Assembly: GCA_003553565.1 (NCBI GenBank)
Contig: PWER01000101.1
Span: 1 to 64,000, forward strand
Source: Nitriliruptoria bacterium
GTDB taxonomy: Bacteria; Actinomycetota; Nitriliruptoria; Euzebyales; Egibacteraceae
Reading direction: 5' to 3'
Length of the DNA stretch: 64,000 nt
Shown here: piece after piece, positions 9,598-17,209 of the stretch
Numbering within the stretch: the stretch's first letter is position 1
Layout: every line of letters begins with the position of its first letter
Position numbers and translations under genes: made by a program
The notes under the pieces: model-generated
What the model was told of the DNA's origin: nothing
Seen by the model: the letters and a program-made list of their open reading frames with translations, nothing else
Databases searched by the model: none

Positions 9598-10799
9598 GGC
9601 TGGGGGGCTCCCGTCGAGGTGGGGCAGTGCGGCAGCACCGCGTCGAGGGCCTCGAGCAGCAGCGCCTGCTGCTCGGGGGTGCCCACGGTGATGCGGGCGT
9701 GCTGGGGCCGTCCCCAGGCTCCACCCGGGCGGATGGCCACGCCGTGGTCCAGCAGACGGCTCGCGGCGGTGGCGGCGTCCACGCCGAGGTCGGCCCACAC
9801 GAAGTTGCCCTGGGAGGGGGCCACGCGCGCCCCGCGCGCCTCGAGGGCGGCGATCAGCGCGGGGCGCTGCCGCGCGACGAGCTCACGGGCGGCCTCCAGG
9901 TGCTCGGTGTCGCCCAGTGCGGCCACCGCGGCCGCCTCGGCGAGGTGGTTGAGCGCGAACGGCTCGCGCACCTTGGCAAGCTCGGCCACCAGCGTCGGGT
10001 GGGCCACCAGGTAGCCGGCGCGCACGCCGGCGAGCCCGTGCGCCTTGGAGAAGGTCCGCACGGCGATGACGGGCGCGCCCTCGGCGGCCAGGGCGATCCC
10101 ATCGGCCAGCGCGGGGTCGTCGCGGAACTCGGCGTAGGCCTCGTCGAGCACCAGCGCCGCCCCGGCGGGCAAGGCGTCCAGCAGCCGCTGCGCGTCGGCG
10201 CGCGACAGCGCGGCCCCGGTCGGGTTGTTCGGCGAGGCGAGCCACACCACGCGCGTGCGCGGCGTCACCGCGGCGCGCACCGCCTCGACGTCGAGGCCCT
10301 CGTCGCCGATCTCGACGGTGCGCAGCGTCGCGCCGGCCAGCAGCGACGCGGTGCGGTAGGCCGCGAAGGAGGGCACCGGCACGACGGCCTCGCCCTCGGG
10401 GTGCAGCATGCCGAGCCCGACGACGGTCAGCGCGTTGTCGGCGCCGTTGGCGGTCAGCACCAGGCGCGGGTCGATGGCGTGGGCGCGGGCCACGGCCTCG
10501 GTGAGCGCACGCGCCGCGCCGTCGGGGTAGCGGCCGACCTGGTCGGCGGCGTCACGCAGCGCGGCGACCGCAGCAGGCGCGGGGCCCAGCGGGTGCTCGT
10601 TGCTGGCCAGCGGGGCGGTGCGCCCGTCGGCGCTGCGCTCGGCCAGCGTGCCGGCGGCCGCACCGGGCACGTAGGTGGCCAGCTGGGCCAGCCCCGGACG
10701 GGCCTGCGCCGGTGAGGCGGTGGTCGCCACCGCTGACGGGTCGGGTCGTGCCCGCCCGGTCGAGCCGTTGCGAGCCGGGTCCTCGGCGGGAGTGGGCAT
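9594..10799 (-). CDS. Class-I/II PLP aminotransferase, histidinol-phosphate aminotransferase type
   Basis: 401 residues with a roughly 30-residue disordered leader. ASNEHPLGP, RYPDG, TANGADNAL, the SPNNPTG substrate loop, VLDEAYAEF, and PLP lysine K252 in TFSKAHGLAGVRAGY are HisC/PatA hallmarks. ATG 10799 follows AGGAG by six bases. In histidine synthesis HisC transaminates imidazole-acetol phosphate, but here it is embedded between a symporter and hutH in a degradative operon, and no his biosynthesis gene is in the window. It may transaminate histidine or another aromatic amino acid to the 2-oxo acid that the next gene product would reduce. The product name is therefore family-level only. 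Confidence 0.85.
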   Translation of the reverse strand: MPTPAEDPARNGSTGRARPDPSAVATTASPAQARPGLAQLATYVPGAAAGTLAERSADGRTAPLASNEHPLGPAPAAVAALRDAADQVGRYPDGAARALTEAVARAHAIDPRLVLTANGADNALTVVGLGMLHPEGEAVVPVPSFAAYRTASLLAGATLRTVEIGDEGLDVEAVRAAVTPRTRVVWLASPNNPTGAALSRADAQRLLDALPAGAALVLDEAYAEFRDDPALADGIALAAEGAPVIAVRTFSKAHGLAGVRAGYLVAHPTLVAELAKVREPFALNHLAEAAAVAALGDTEHLEAARELVARQRPALIAALEARGARVAPSQGNFVWADLGVDAATAASRLLDHGVAIRPGGAWGRPQHARITVGTPEQQALLLEALDAVLPHCPTSTGAPQP

Positions 10800-10841
10800 G
10801 GGCGGCTCCTGACGCGGCGGGGGTGAGGGTGCCTCGAGCGG

Positions 10842-12272
10842 TCAGCCCTCGACGGGCTGGCTGCTCGGCGTGCGATCGGGGGCCTTGGTGGCCAGCGACA
10901 CGACGATGAAGGTGAGCAGGGAGGCGAGCCCGCCGACGACGATGACGGGCCAGTCGCCGTAGTCGGCGAGCCCGGTCTCGCCCAGCAGACCCATCAGCGA
11001 ACCGGCGGCGATCGCCGAGACGGCGCCCGGTGCGGTGGCGCGGGGCCACAGCAGGCCGCCGACCACCGGGACGAAGACGCCGCCAGCGTACATCGTGTAG
11101 GCGAACACCAGCGTGTCGACGATGCCGGGCATCACCTGGTACAGCCCGAGAGCCCCGAGCCCGAGGACCGCCACCGACACGCGGGCGATGATCAGGGTCT
11201 CGCGGGCGTCCTCGCCGTGATCGCGGCCCAGGATCTTGCGGGCGAAGTCGTTGGTGACGTGCGAGGAGCCGGCCACCAGCAGCGAGTCCGCGGTCGACAT
11301 CACCGCCGCCAGGATCGCGCCCACCAGGATCGCGCCGGCCCACACGGGCATGACCTCGGTGACGAGCTCGGGGATCGCCGCGGCGCTGTCCTCCAGGTCG
11401 GGGAACATCACGCGGGAGGCCATGCCCGCCAGCGCCGGGAAGATGCCGAACACCAGCAGGATCAGCCCGGCGATGAGGGCGCTGGCGCGGGCGATGGTCG
11501 CACTGCGGGCAGCGAACAGGCGCTGGTAGAAGTCCTGGCCGATCAGGTCGTACATGACGACCGGCACGATGATGCCCGCCACGACGAAGGTCCCCATGCC
11601 CACCGGCGAGAAGAAGCTGTCGGCGGTGAGGTCGTCGGCGGCGGCGACCTCGGCCTGCAGCCCCGACAGACCCCCGATCTCCGCCAGGGCGAGCCCGGCG
11701 GCGATCGGCAGGCCGATGAAGATGACCAGGATCTGCAGCGCGTCGGTGAGCGTCACGCCCCAGATCCCCGCGAAGAAGGTGTAGGCCACGAACAGCACGA
11801 CCGCGACCACGGCCCCGGTCTGGGGCGCCAGGCCGATGATCCCCAGCGCGCCGCTGGTGGCACCGACCTGGGCGGCGAGGATGCCGGTGACAGCCACCAG
11901 CGACAGCGCCGCGCCGAGGCCGCGCACCAGCTGACTGTCGTAGCGCTGGGCCAGGTAGTCAGCGATGGTGTACAGGGCCAGCGCACGCAGGCGTCGCGCC
12001 GCCACCAGGCCGAGGGCGATCAGACCGGCACCGGTGCCCAGCGCGAAGGCGATGCCGCTCAAGCCGTGGGTCCAGCTGTCCTCGCCCACGCCGAGGACGA
12101 ACCCGCCGCCGAAGTGGGTGGCCGCGAGCCCCGCCACGACCAGCGGTGCGCCGAGCTTGCGCCCGGCCAGCAGGAAGTCCGAGGTGCTGCGCACCAGGCG
12201 CGAGGCCGCGAACCCGACCGCGACCACGGCGGCGAGGTACAGCACGATGATGGTCAGGGGCAGGGGGTCCAT
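10842..12272 (-). CDS. Sodium:solute symporter (SSS family), first gene of the hut operon
   Basis: 476 residues with about 13 hydrophobic segments. It begins MDPLPLTIIVLYLAAVVAVG. FLLAGRKLGAPLV, ATHFGGGFVLG and TIADYLAQRY match the PutP/PanF-like core. A STADSLLVAGSSHVTND segment resembles the Na+-site region of TM8. ATG 12272 has GGAGGT nine bases upstream. An extension to 12476 is low-complexity and was rejected. Its 42-bp spacing to hisC and lead position suggest that it imports the operon's substrate, probably histidine or a related imidazole compound. Specificity cannot be read from sequence. Confidence 0.88.
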   Translation of the reverse strand: MDPLPLTIIVLYLAAVVAVGFAASRLVRSTSDFLLAGRKLGAPLVVAGLAATHFGGGFVLGVGEDSWTHGLSGIAFALGTGAGLIALGLVAARRLRALALYTIADYLAQRYDSQLVRGLGAALSLVAVTGILAAQVGATSGALGIIGLAPQTGAVVAVVLFVAYTFFAGIWGVTLTDALQILVIFIGLPIAAGLALAEIGGLSGLQAEVAAADDLTADSFFSPVGMGTFVVAGIIVPVVMYDLIGQDFYQRLFAARSATIARASALIAGLILLVFGIFPALAGMASRVMFPDLEDSAAAIPELVTEVMPVWAGAILVGAILAAVMSTADSLLVAGSSHVTNDFARKILGRDHGEDARETLIIARVSVAVLGLGALGLYQVMPGIVDTLVFAYTMYAGGVFVPVVGGLLWPRATAPGAVSAIAAGSLMGLLGETGLADYGDWPVIVVGGLASLLTFIVVSLATKAPDRTPSSQPVEG

Positions 12273-12310
12273 GGTCCGATGACCTCCACCTGGTCGCGTT
12301 CCCGTCCCGC

Positions 12311-12335
12311 TGCGACCAACCCGGTGTTGGTCGCA
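12311..12335. promoter_or_regulatory. Perfect inverted repeat upstream of the hut operon, probable operator
   Basis: TGCGACCAAC (12311-12320) and GTTGGTCGCA (12326-12335) are perfect 10-bp arms around CCGGT, 39-63 bp before the symporter start. Partial copies of the half-site (TGGTCGC at 12291-12297, CGACCTGGGTCG near 12405) flank it. The surrounding 232-bp gap holds nothing else I recognise and no clear -10. Confidence 0.55.
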
Positions 12336-12504
12336 ACGCCGCGGCCCAGCACCCCGCTGCGGTAGCCCCGCTGACCCCACTGCCCGCGCGGGCAGCACGA
12401 TCCGACCTGGGTCGCGGTGCTCCCACCTGTGGGTGAGGACGGCCGTACGGTGCCACGCACTGCCCTGCCCTGCCACCCGCGCCGCTGGCGCGGGCGGTGA
12501 CGGC

Positions 12505-13761
12505 TCACCGTCGCTGGCCCCACAGCAGGCCGCGGGCGAGCAGCGAGGCCGGCCTGCCGAGCATGGTGCCCAGCAGCTTGGCGCGCACCGGCGTCGGCGC
12601 CACGGTGAACAGCCGCAGCATCGCCGCGGTCAGCCGCACCGGTGGCAGGGTGCTGTCGAGGTAGCCCTGCCACGTGTGATCGGGCAGGGCGAAGAAGGCA
12701 TCGAAGAACGCGCGCGTCTCGTGGGCGTCGAGGCGCTGCAGCGCGGTCAGCCCGAACGCCTCCAGCGCCCTGCGGCGCAACGCGGTGCGCGACCACACCG
12801 CGGCCCAGCCGGCGTGGGCGGCGGTGACCGGGTCGGTGCGCGGGTCTCCCAGCGCCCCGGCGAGCGCGGAGGCCAGGCGCGGCGCGCGACGCAGCGCGTG
12901 ACCGAGCTGGTAGCCGGTCGCCGGGTGGACTAGGGAGGCGGCACCCCCGAAGCCGATGACGCGCTGGCGCGTGTCGGGCACCGGCAGGCCCATGGGGATG
13001 AGCACGCGCTCGACAGCGGGCGGCTCCACCGCCTCCGTGCCGAGGTGGGCCAGCCGGCGTCGCAGCCGGTCCTCCAGGGTGGCCTGGTCCAGCGCGGGTC
13101 GACGCGCGAGCGAGGTCTCCTCCACCAGCCACGTGCCGTCACCGAAGTCCAGGGCGTAGCAGAACGTGGCGTCGGCGGCGCGCTCGTGCGGCTCGAGGTG
13201 ATCGGCCGAGAAGTCCATGATCATGGCGCTGCCCGGCGTGTAGGGGGGCCTCGACCAGGCCGCGCGGAGGCCGTAGGCGGCCTGCGCCGGTGCGTCCGGG
13301 GCAGGCTGGCGCTGCACCAGCACCGGGTGGTGGCCCGTGGCATCGACCACCACGCGCGCTGCGGCCTCGCGCCCGTCGTCGAGGGCGAGCACCGTGCCGT
13401 CGTGCCGATGGTCGGCGGCGCTCACCAGCCCCTCGTGCAGCGTGGCGCCCGCGTCAGCGGCACGCTTGCGCAGACGGCCGCGCAGCACATCACCGTCGAT
13501 GCGCGCGTAGCCGCGCCGCAGCACGCGCGTGCGCCCTGCGGGGCGCACCAGCGTCTGCGGCCACCACGCCTCGAGGTCACCGGGCTCGAGGTGGGCGTGG
13601 GCCTCGTCGGCCCAGACGCCGTAGGTGCCGACCCAGCGATCCTCATCAGGGGTGAGCACCGCGGTGCGCAGTCCGGTCTCGGCGATCTCGGCCGCAGCGA
13701 CGGCCCCCGCAGGGCCGCCGCCGACGATCGCTACGTCATGATCTGGTCTCGCCTCGCGCAC
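12505..13761 (-). CDS. Lycopene beta-cyclase (CrtL/CrtY type flavoprotein)
   Basis: 418 residues. It begins with the dinucleotide-binding fold VAIVGGGPAGAVAA (G14-G19), followed by an acidic strand end. AMIMDFSADH, WLVEETSLARRP and IPMGLPVPD, then GGAASLVHPATGYQLGHAL, match lycopene cyclases of the plant/cyanobacterial CrtL type, where the ExxET-like motif and MVHP-TGY segment are conserved. It would close the ends of lycopene to give beta-rings. GTG 13761 has GGAG eight bases upstream. No other carotenoid gene is in the window, so the pathway context is missing. A related FAD epoxidase or geranylgeranyl reductase is less likely. Confidence 0.82.
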   Translation of the reverse strand: MREARPDHDVAIVGGGPAGAVAAAEIAETGLRTAVLTPDEDRWVGTYGVWADEAHAHLEPGDLEAWWPQTLVRPAGRTRVLRRGYARIDGDVLRGRLRKRAADAGATLHEGLVSAADHRHDGTVLALDDGREAAARVVVDATGHHPVLVQRQPAPDAPAQAAYGLRAAWSRPPYTPGSAMIMDFSADHLEPHERAADATFCYALDFGDGTWLVEETSLARRPALDQATLEDRLRRRLAHLGTEAVEPPAVERVLIPMGLPVPDTRQRVIGFGGAASLVHPATGYQLGHALRRAPRLASALAGALGDPRTDPVTAAHAGWAAVWSRTALRRRALEAFGLTALQRLDAHETRAFFDAFFALPDHTWQGYLDSTLPPVRLTAAMLRLFTVAPTPVRAKLLGTMLGRPASLLARGLLWGQRR

Positions 13762-13865
13762 GCGCCGCTCTCCGCCTCGCCGCCATCGGGATCCTGCGTC
13801 GCCGAGTAGTGGATGCCCCGTCGCGCTTCCCGTGACACGTGCCGCGGCTGCGGGCGCACCGACGC

Positions 13866-13871
13866 TAGGGT
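13866..13871 (+). promoter_or_regulatory. -10 box TAGGGT for mscS
   Basis: TAGGGT ends 9 bp before GTG 13881, and no ribosome-binding site is visible, so the mRNA is probably leaderless or nearly so. Confidence 0.5.
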
Positions 13872-13880
13872 GCCGGGGCC

Positions 13881-14870
13881 GTGTTCAGCACCGACGCCCT
13901 CCTCGACTTCGCCGAGCAGCTCGCCGCGCCTCAGGACCTGCTGCTGCGCGCGCTCGCCTCGGTCCTGCTGATCCTCGCGCTGGTGCTGCTGCGCTGGATC
14001 GCGGTGCGCGTCACCGACCGGCGCGTGCAGGACCAGGCGCTGCGCTACCGCCTCGCCAAGATCTCGACCTATGTGGCGCTCGTCGTGGGCGTGCTCGGCC
14101 TCGGCCGGGTGTGGATCACCGGGATCGACACGCTCATCACGATCCTGGGGCTGGTGGCCGCCGGGCTGGTGGTCGCCAACACCGACGTGATCCGCAACCT
14201 CGCCGGCGGGCTCTACATCGCCGTGCGACACCCGCTGCGGGTCGGCGACCGCGTGGAGATCGACGGCAGGGCTGGGGATGTCGTCGGCGTGGGCAGCCTC
14301 GGGTTCAACCTGCTGGAGATACAGGGCTGGGTCGACGCCGACCAGTCCACCGGGCGCGTGCTGCACGTGCCCAACGGGCTGCTGCTCACCCACCCCCTGG
14401 CGAACTTCGGCGCCGGCTTCAGCTGGATCTGGCACGAGGTCGTGGGGCCACTCACCTTCGACAGCGACGTGGCCCGAGCCCGGCGCATCCTCGCCGACAC
14501 CCTGGAGCGTCACGCCCCGTCCCTCGAGGCCGACGACCCGGGCCGCGAGCGCGACCTGCTCATCAGCTACACGCGCCTCGCCCCGGCGACCTACGTCAGC
14601 GCCGACGAGCGCGGCGTGCGCCTCGCCGGCCGGCTGCGGGTCGACAGCCGCGAGCGCCGCCGCGTCGACAGCGCGATCTGGGCGGACCTGCTGGAGCGAC
14701 TGGCGAGCGAGCCCGCCATCACCCTGACCTACGCGGCGGTGCGCACCGAGCTCGCCGGCGGCGTGCACCTCGACGGGAACGGGACCGCAGGAGCGGCCAC
14801 GCCCGGGCAGGAGGGGGCGCGAGGCCCCGGCGGCCAGCGCTCGGAGGGCGGCGGGGGCGGCGTCGGCTAG
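13881..14870 (+). CDS. MscS-type small-conductance mechanosensitive channel
   Basis: 329 residues. Three hydrophobic helices lie at roughly 20-40, 62-80 and 84-105. The pore-lining helix continues into VIRNLAGGLYIAVRHPLRVGD and then DRVEI, the TM3/beta-domain junction typical of MscS. VLHVPNGLLLTHPLANF is the conserved beta-domain end. The C-terminal 50 residues are Gly/Pro-rich and low-complexity. The protein would release solutes on hypo-osmotic shock. It is divergent from the lycopene cyclase, and pgi follows 48 bp later. The pgi -10 (TAGCCT 14868-14873) overlaps this gene's stop codon. Confidence 0.88.
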   Translation: MFSTDALLDFAEQLAAPQDLLLRALASVLLILALVLLRWIAVRVTDRRVQDQALRYRLAKISTYVALVVGVLGLGRVWITGIDTLITILGLVAAGLVVANTDVIRNLAGGLYIAVRHPLRVGDRVEIDGRAGDVVGVGSLGFNLLEIQGWVDADQSTGRVLHVPNGLLLTHPLANFGAGFSWIWHEVVGPLTFDSDVARARRILADTLERHAPSLEADDPGRERDLLISYTRLAPATYVSADERGVRLAGRLRVDSRERRRVDSAIWADLLERLASEPAITLTYAAVRTELAGGVHLDGNGTAGAATPGQEGARGPGGQRSEGGGGGVG

Positions 14871-14918
14871 CCTGCGGGCACGCCGGGCCCTCACCGACCC
14901 GCCCGGACGCCCCACCTC

Positions 14919-16514
14919 ATGAGCGACGACCCCCGCGAGCTGCCCGCCGTGCGTGCCGCACTGGACGCGCTCGCCGAGCGCGATGCCGTGCGACGGCTGC
15001 ACGAGCGCGACACCAGCGTCTTCTCCGACGACCCCACCGTGCAAGACGCCGCCGGCGACCGCCTGGGCTGGCTGGACTGCGTGCCACCGCCCCCCGAGTG
15101 GGTGCCGCGCCTGCGCGCACACGCCGCCGAGGTCGTCGACGCAGGCTTCGACGAGGTGATCCTGCTGGGCATGGGCGGGTCGAGCCTGGCGCCCGAGGTG
15201 CTGGCTCGCGTGCTGGGCCCGGGCGCACGGGGCCTGCCGCTGACGGTGTGCGACTCGACCCACCCCGAGGTGGCCGCGACGCTGGATCGTGACCTGTCGG
15301 GCGCGCTGGTCATCGTGGCCAGCAAGTCCGGGGGCACCGCGGAGACCGCGGCCCTCGGGGCCCTGGCCGCCGAGCGGGTCCCCGACCCCTCCCATCTCGT
15401 GGCGATCACCGACGCCGGGACGACGCTGGCGGCCCGCGCGCGCGACGAGGGCTGGCGCGAGGTCTTCCTCAACCCCGCCGACATCGGCGGCCGCTTCGCC
15501 GCCCTGTCGCTGGTCGGGATGGTCCCCGCCGCCCTGCTCGGGGCCTCGCTGGAGGAGCTGTGGGGCTCGGCGGGCCGCCTGGCCGAAGCCTGCGCCCCCG
15601 GCCAGCCGATCGACGAGGACCCCTCGGCGGTCCTCGGTGCGTTCATGGCCGGCCTCGCCCAGCAGGGACGCGACAAGCTGACCCTGCTCACCGATCCGCG
15701 CCTGGACGCGCTGGGCGACTGGGTCGAGCAGCTGGTCGCCGAGTCGACCGGCAAGCAGGGGCTGGGCGTGGTCCCCGTGGTGGGCGAGCCCGTGGGCCCA
15801 CCACAGGTCTACGGCGCCGACCGCGCGGTGGTCGAGGTGCGCCTGGGCGGCGAGCCCGTCGCCGGCGTGGCCGCCCTGATCGAGGCCGGCGTGCCCGTGC
15901 TCACCCTGGACATCGCCGACGTCGGCGAGCTCGGCGCGGCGTTCCTGCAGTGGGAGCTGGCCACCGCCTACGCCGGGATGCTGCTCGGCGTCAACCCCTT
16001 CGACGAGCCCGACGTGAACGCGAGCAAGGCCAACACCAAGGCGCTGCTGGCCGAGCTGTCCACCCCAGAGGCCCTCGGCGAGCCCGAGGACGACGACCCC
16101 GCTCCCCTGCTCGCCGGCGCGCGCCCCGGCGACTACGTCGCGCTGCAGGCCTACCTGCCCATGACCGCAGACCACGTGGCGGCGCTGACCGAGCTGCGCC
16201 GGGAGCTGCGCGACGGGCTCGGCCTGGCCACCACCGTCGGCTTCGGACCCCGCTTCCTGCACTCGACCGGGCAGCTGCACAAGGGCGGGCCCGGCTCGGT
16301 GGTGGTGCTGCGCCTGGCCGATGCCCCCACCGGCGGTCCGCCCATCCCCGGGCAGCGCTACGACTTCGCCACCCTGGTGCGCGCCCAGGCCGCCGGCGAC
16401 CTGCAGGCGCTGCGCGACCGCGGACGGCGCGTGGCGTCGGTGCGCGCCGATGACCTCCACGCCGCCTGCGAGCGCATCCGCGCCGCCCTGCCCACCCACG
16501 ACGGGGGCGGCTAG
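14919..16514 (+). CDS. pgi: Glucose-6-phosphate isomerase (short form related to Tal-Pgi fusions)
   Basis: 531 residues. It interconverts glucose-6-phosphate and fructose-6-phosphate. The SIS-fold segments LLGMGGSSLAPEVLAR and VASKSGGTAETAALG bind the sugar phosphate. GGRFAALSLVGMVPAALLG, NPFDEPDVNASK and FLHSTGQLHKGGPGS cover the catalytic region. The sequence resembles the isomerase half of bifunctional transaldolase/isomerase proteins more than classical Pgi. Here it stands alone, and a separate transaldolase is encoded at 45169. ATG 14919 has no strong Shine-Dalgarno site. Confidence 0.9.
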   Translation: MSDDPRELPAVRAALDALAERDAVRRLHERDTSVFSDDPTVQDAAGDRLGWLDCVPPPPEWVPRLRAHAAEVVDAGFDEVILLGMGGSSLAPEVLARVLGPGARGLPLTVCDSTHPEVAATLDRDLSGALVIVASKSGGTAETAALGALAAERVPDPSHLVAITDAGTTLAARARDEGWREVFLNPADIGGRFAALSLVGMVPAALLGASLEELWGSAGRLAEACAPGQPIDEDPSAVLGAFMAGLAQQGRDKLTLLTDPRLDALGDWVEQLVAESTGKQGLGVVPVVGEPVGPPQVYGADRAVVEVRLGGEPVAGVAALIEAGVPVLTLDIADVGELGAAFLQWELATAYAGMLLGVNPFDEPDVNASKANTKALLAELSTPEALGEPEDDDPAPLLAGARPGDYVALQAYLPMTADHVAALTELRRELRDGLGLATTVGFGPRFLHSTGQLHKGGPGSVVVLRLADAPTGGPPIPGQRYDFATLVRAQAAGDLQALRDRGRRVASVRADDLHAACERIRAALPTHDGGG

Positions 16515-16563
16515 AGGATCCGTGGCGCCGCGGCCGCGGCGCCACTGCCCGCACGAGCGTGAC

Positions 16564-16583
16564 CCCACCCCAGGTGGGGTGGG
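16564..16583. promoter_or_regulatory. CsoR operator
   Basis: Perfect palindrome CCCACCCC-AGGT-GGGGTGGG, five bases before the TAGGGT -10 of the following gene. As I remember it, the Mycobacterium tuberculosis CsoR operator has the same CCCACCCC...GGGGTGGG core. Apo-CsoR bound here would occupy the -35/-10 spacer and repress the whole copper module. Confidence 0.75.
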
Positions 16584-16588
16584 CGTGC

Positions 16589-16594
16589 TAGGGT
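16589..16594 (+). promoter_or_regulatory. -10 box TAGGGT for the copper module
   Basis: TAGGGT ends 7 bp before ATG 16602, so transcription probably starts at or next to the start codon (leaderless). An alternative GTG at 16593 would overlap the -10 and is discounted. Confidence 0.55.
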
Positions 16595-16601
16595 GGAGCG
16601 C

Positions 16602-17120
16602 ATGAGCAGCAGCCACACCCAGCAGGTCGGCAACCGGCTGCGCACCGCGCGGGGCCACCTCGACGCGGTCATCCGCATGGTCGAGGACGAGGCCTACTGC
16701 CCCGACATCCTCAAGCAGATGACCGCGGTGCAGGGCCTGCTCGAGGGCTCGGGACGGATGGTGTTCCGCAACCACCTCGAGACCTGCGTCGCCAAGGCGA
16801 TGCAGGAGGGCCGCACCGAGGAGATCGTCGACGAGCTGATGGAGACGCTGAAGTTCGACAAGCGGCTGCTGCGCCCCACCCCCGAGGAACCGACCCAGGG
16901 AGGAACGACGATGGCCGTCGAGACCATCCACGTGCCCGAGATCCACTGCGGCCACTGCAAGAGCTCCATCGAGGGCGCGCTCCAGCCGCTGGACGGCGTG
17001 GCCAGCGCCACGGTCGACATCGAGGCGCGCCTGGTCACCGTCGACTACGACGTCGACAAGCTCGACCGCACCGCGCTGATCAGCGAGATCGAGGATCAGG
17101 GCTACGAGGTGCCGGCCTAG
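16602..17120 (+). CDS. csoR: CsoR copper-sensing repressor fused in frame to a CopZ-like HMA domain
   Basis: 172 residues. Residues 1-95 are an all-helical CsoR with the Cu(I) ligand set C33 (EAYCPDI), H58 and C62 (NHLETC). A 10-residue Pro/Gly/Thr linker leads directly to residue 104, where a complete HMA metallochaperone domain begins (IHCGHCKSS, CxxC at 116/119, ending QGYEVPA). No stop codon separates the two. CsoR binds its operator when copper-free and releases it on binding Cu(I). A tethered CopZ could hand copper to the sensor. A strong internal ribosome site before codon 104 suggests that free CopZ is made as well. copA follows 89 bp downstream. Confidence 0.85.
   Translation: MSSSHTQQVGNRLRTARGHLDAVIRMVEDEAYCPDILKQMTAVQGLLEGSGRMVFRNHLETCVAKAMQEGRTEEIVDELMETLKFDKRLLRPTPEEPTQGGTTMAVETIHVPEIHCGHCKSSIEGALQPLDGVASATVDIEARLVTVDYDVDKLDRTALISEIEDQGYEVPA
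16911..17120 (+). CDS. copZ: Possible internal start giving free CopZ copper chaperone
   Basis: ATG 16911 lies inside the csoR-copZ frame, seven bases after AGGGAGG, a better ribosome site than that of most genes here. Translation from it yields 69 residues, exactly the size of stand-alone CopZ, with CxxC (HCGHC) and the beta-alpha-beta-beta-alpha-beta HMA pattern. It would carry Cu(I) to CopA. Whether it is made in addition to, or instead of, the fusion cannot be decided from sequence. Confidence 0.55.
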   Translation: MAVETIHVPEIHCGHCKSSIEGALQPLDGVASATVDIEARLVTVDYDVDKLDRTALISEIEDQGYEVPA

Positions 17121-17140
17121 GGCCTTGGCCCTCCCCCCAG

Positions 17141-17192
17141 CCCGCGTCGCGGTCGCGACGCGGGAGACTCGCGACCGCGTCGCGACCGCGTC
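17141..17192. repeat. Hairpin and 11-bp direct repeat between copZ and copA
   Basis: CCCGCGTCGCG (17141-17151) pairs perfectly with CGCGACGCGGG (17154-17164) around a 2-base loop. GCGACCGCGTC is then repeated twice (17171-17181, 17182-17192). It could act as a partial terminator or an mRNA stabiliser separating regulator/chaperone from ATPase expression. Confidence 0.6.
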
Positions 17193-17209
17193 CCCGCACC
17201 GGAGGTCCC

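Noticed and set aside
9594-10799. Reading hisC as part of a histidine biosynthesis cluster
   Set aside because: Every neighbour is degradative and no other his gene is present. The family name alone does not establish a biosynthetic role.
12273-12476. N-terminal extension of the symporter or a small upstream gene
   Set aside because: The translation is low-complexity Arg/Gly/Pro and the true start has GGAGGT and an immediate membrane helix.
16593-16601. GTG 16593 as the csoR start
   Set aside because: It lies inside the TAGGGT -10 box and upstream of the likely transcription start. ATG 16602 aligns with CsoR N-termini.
13731-16955. Open frame of 1074 codons on the minus strand across mscS, pgi and csoR
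   Set aside because: Gly/Gln/Val/Arg-rich translation without domains, lying antisense to three well-identified genes. High-GC third positions keep such antisense frames open.
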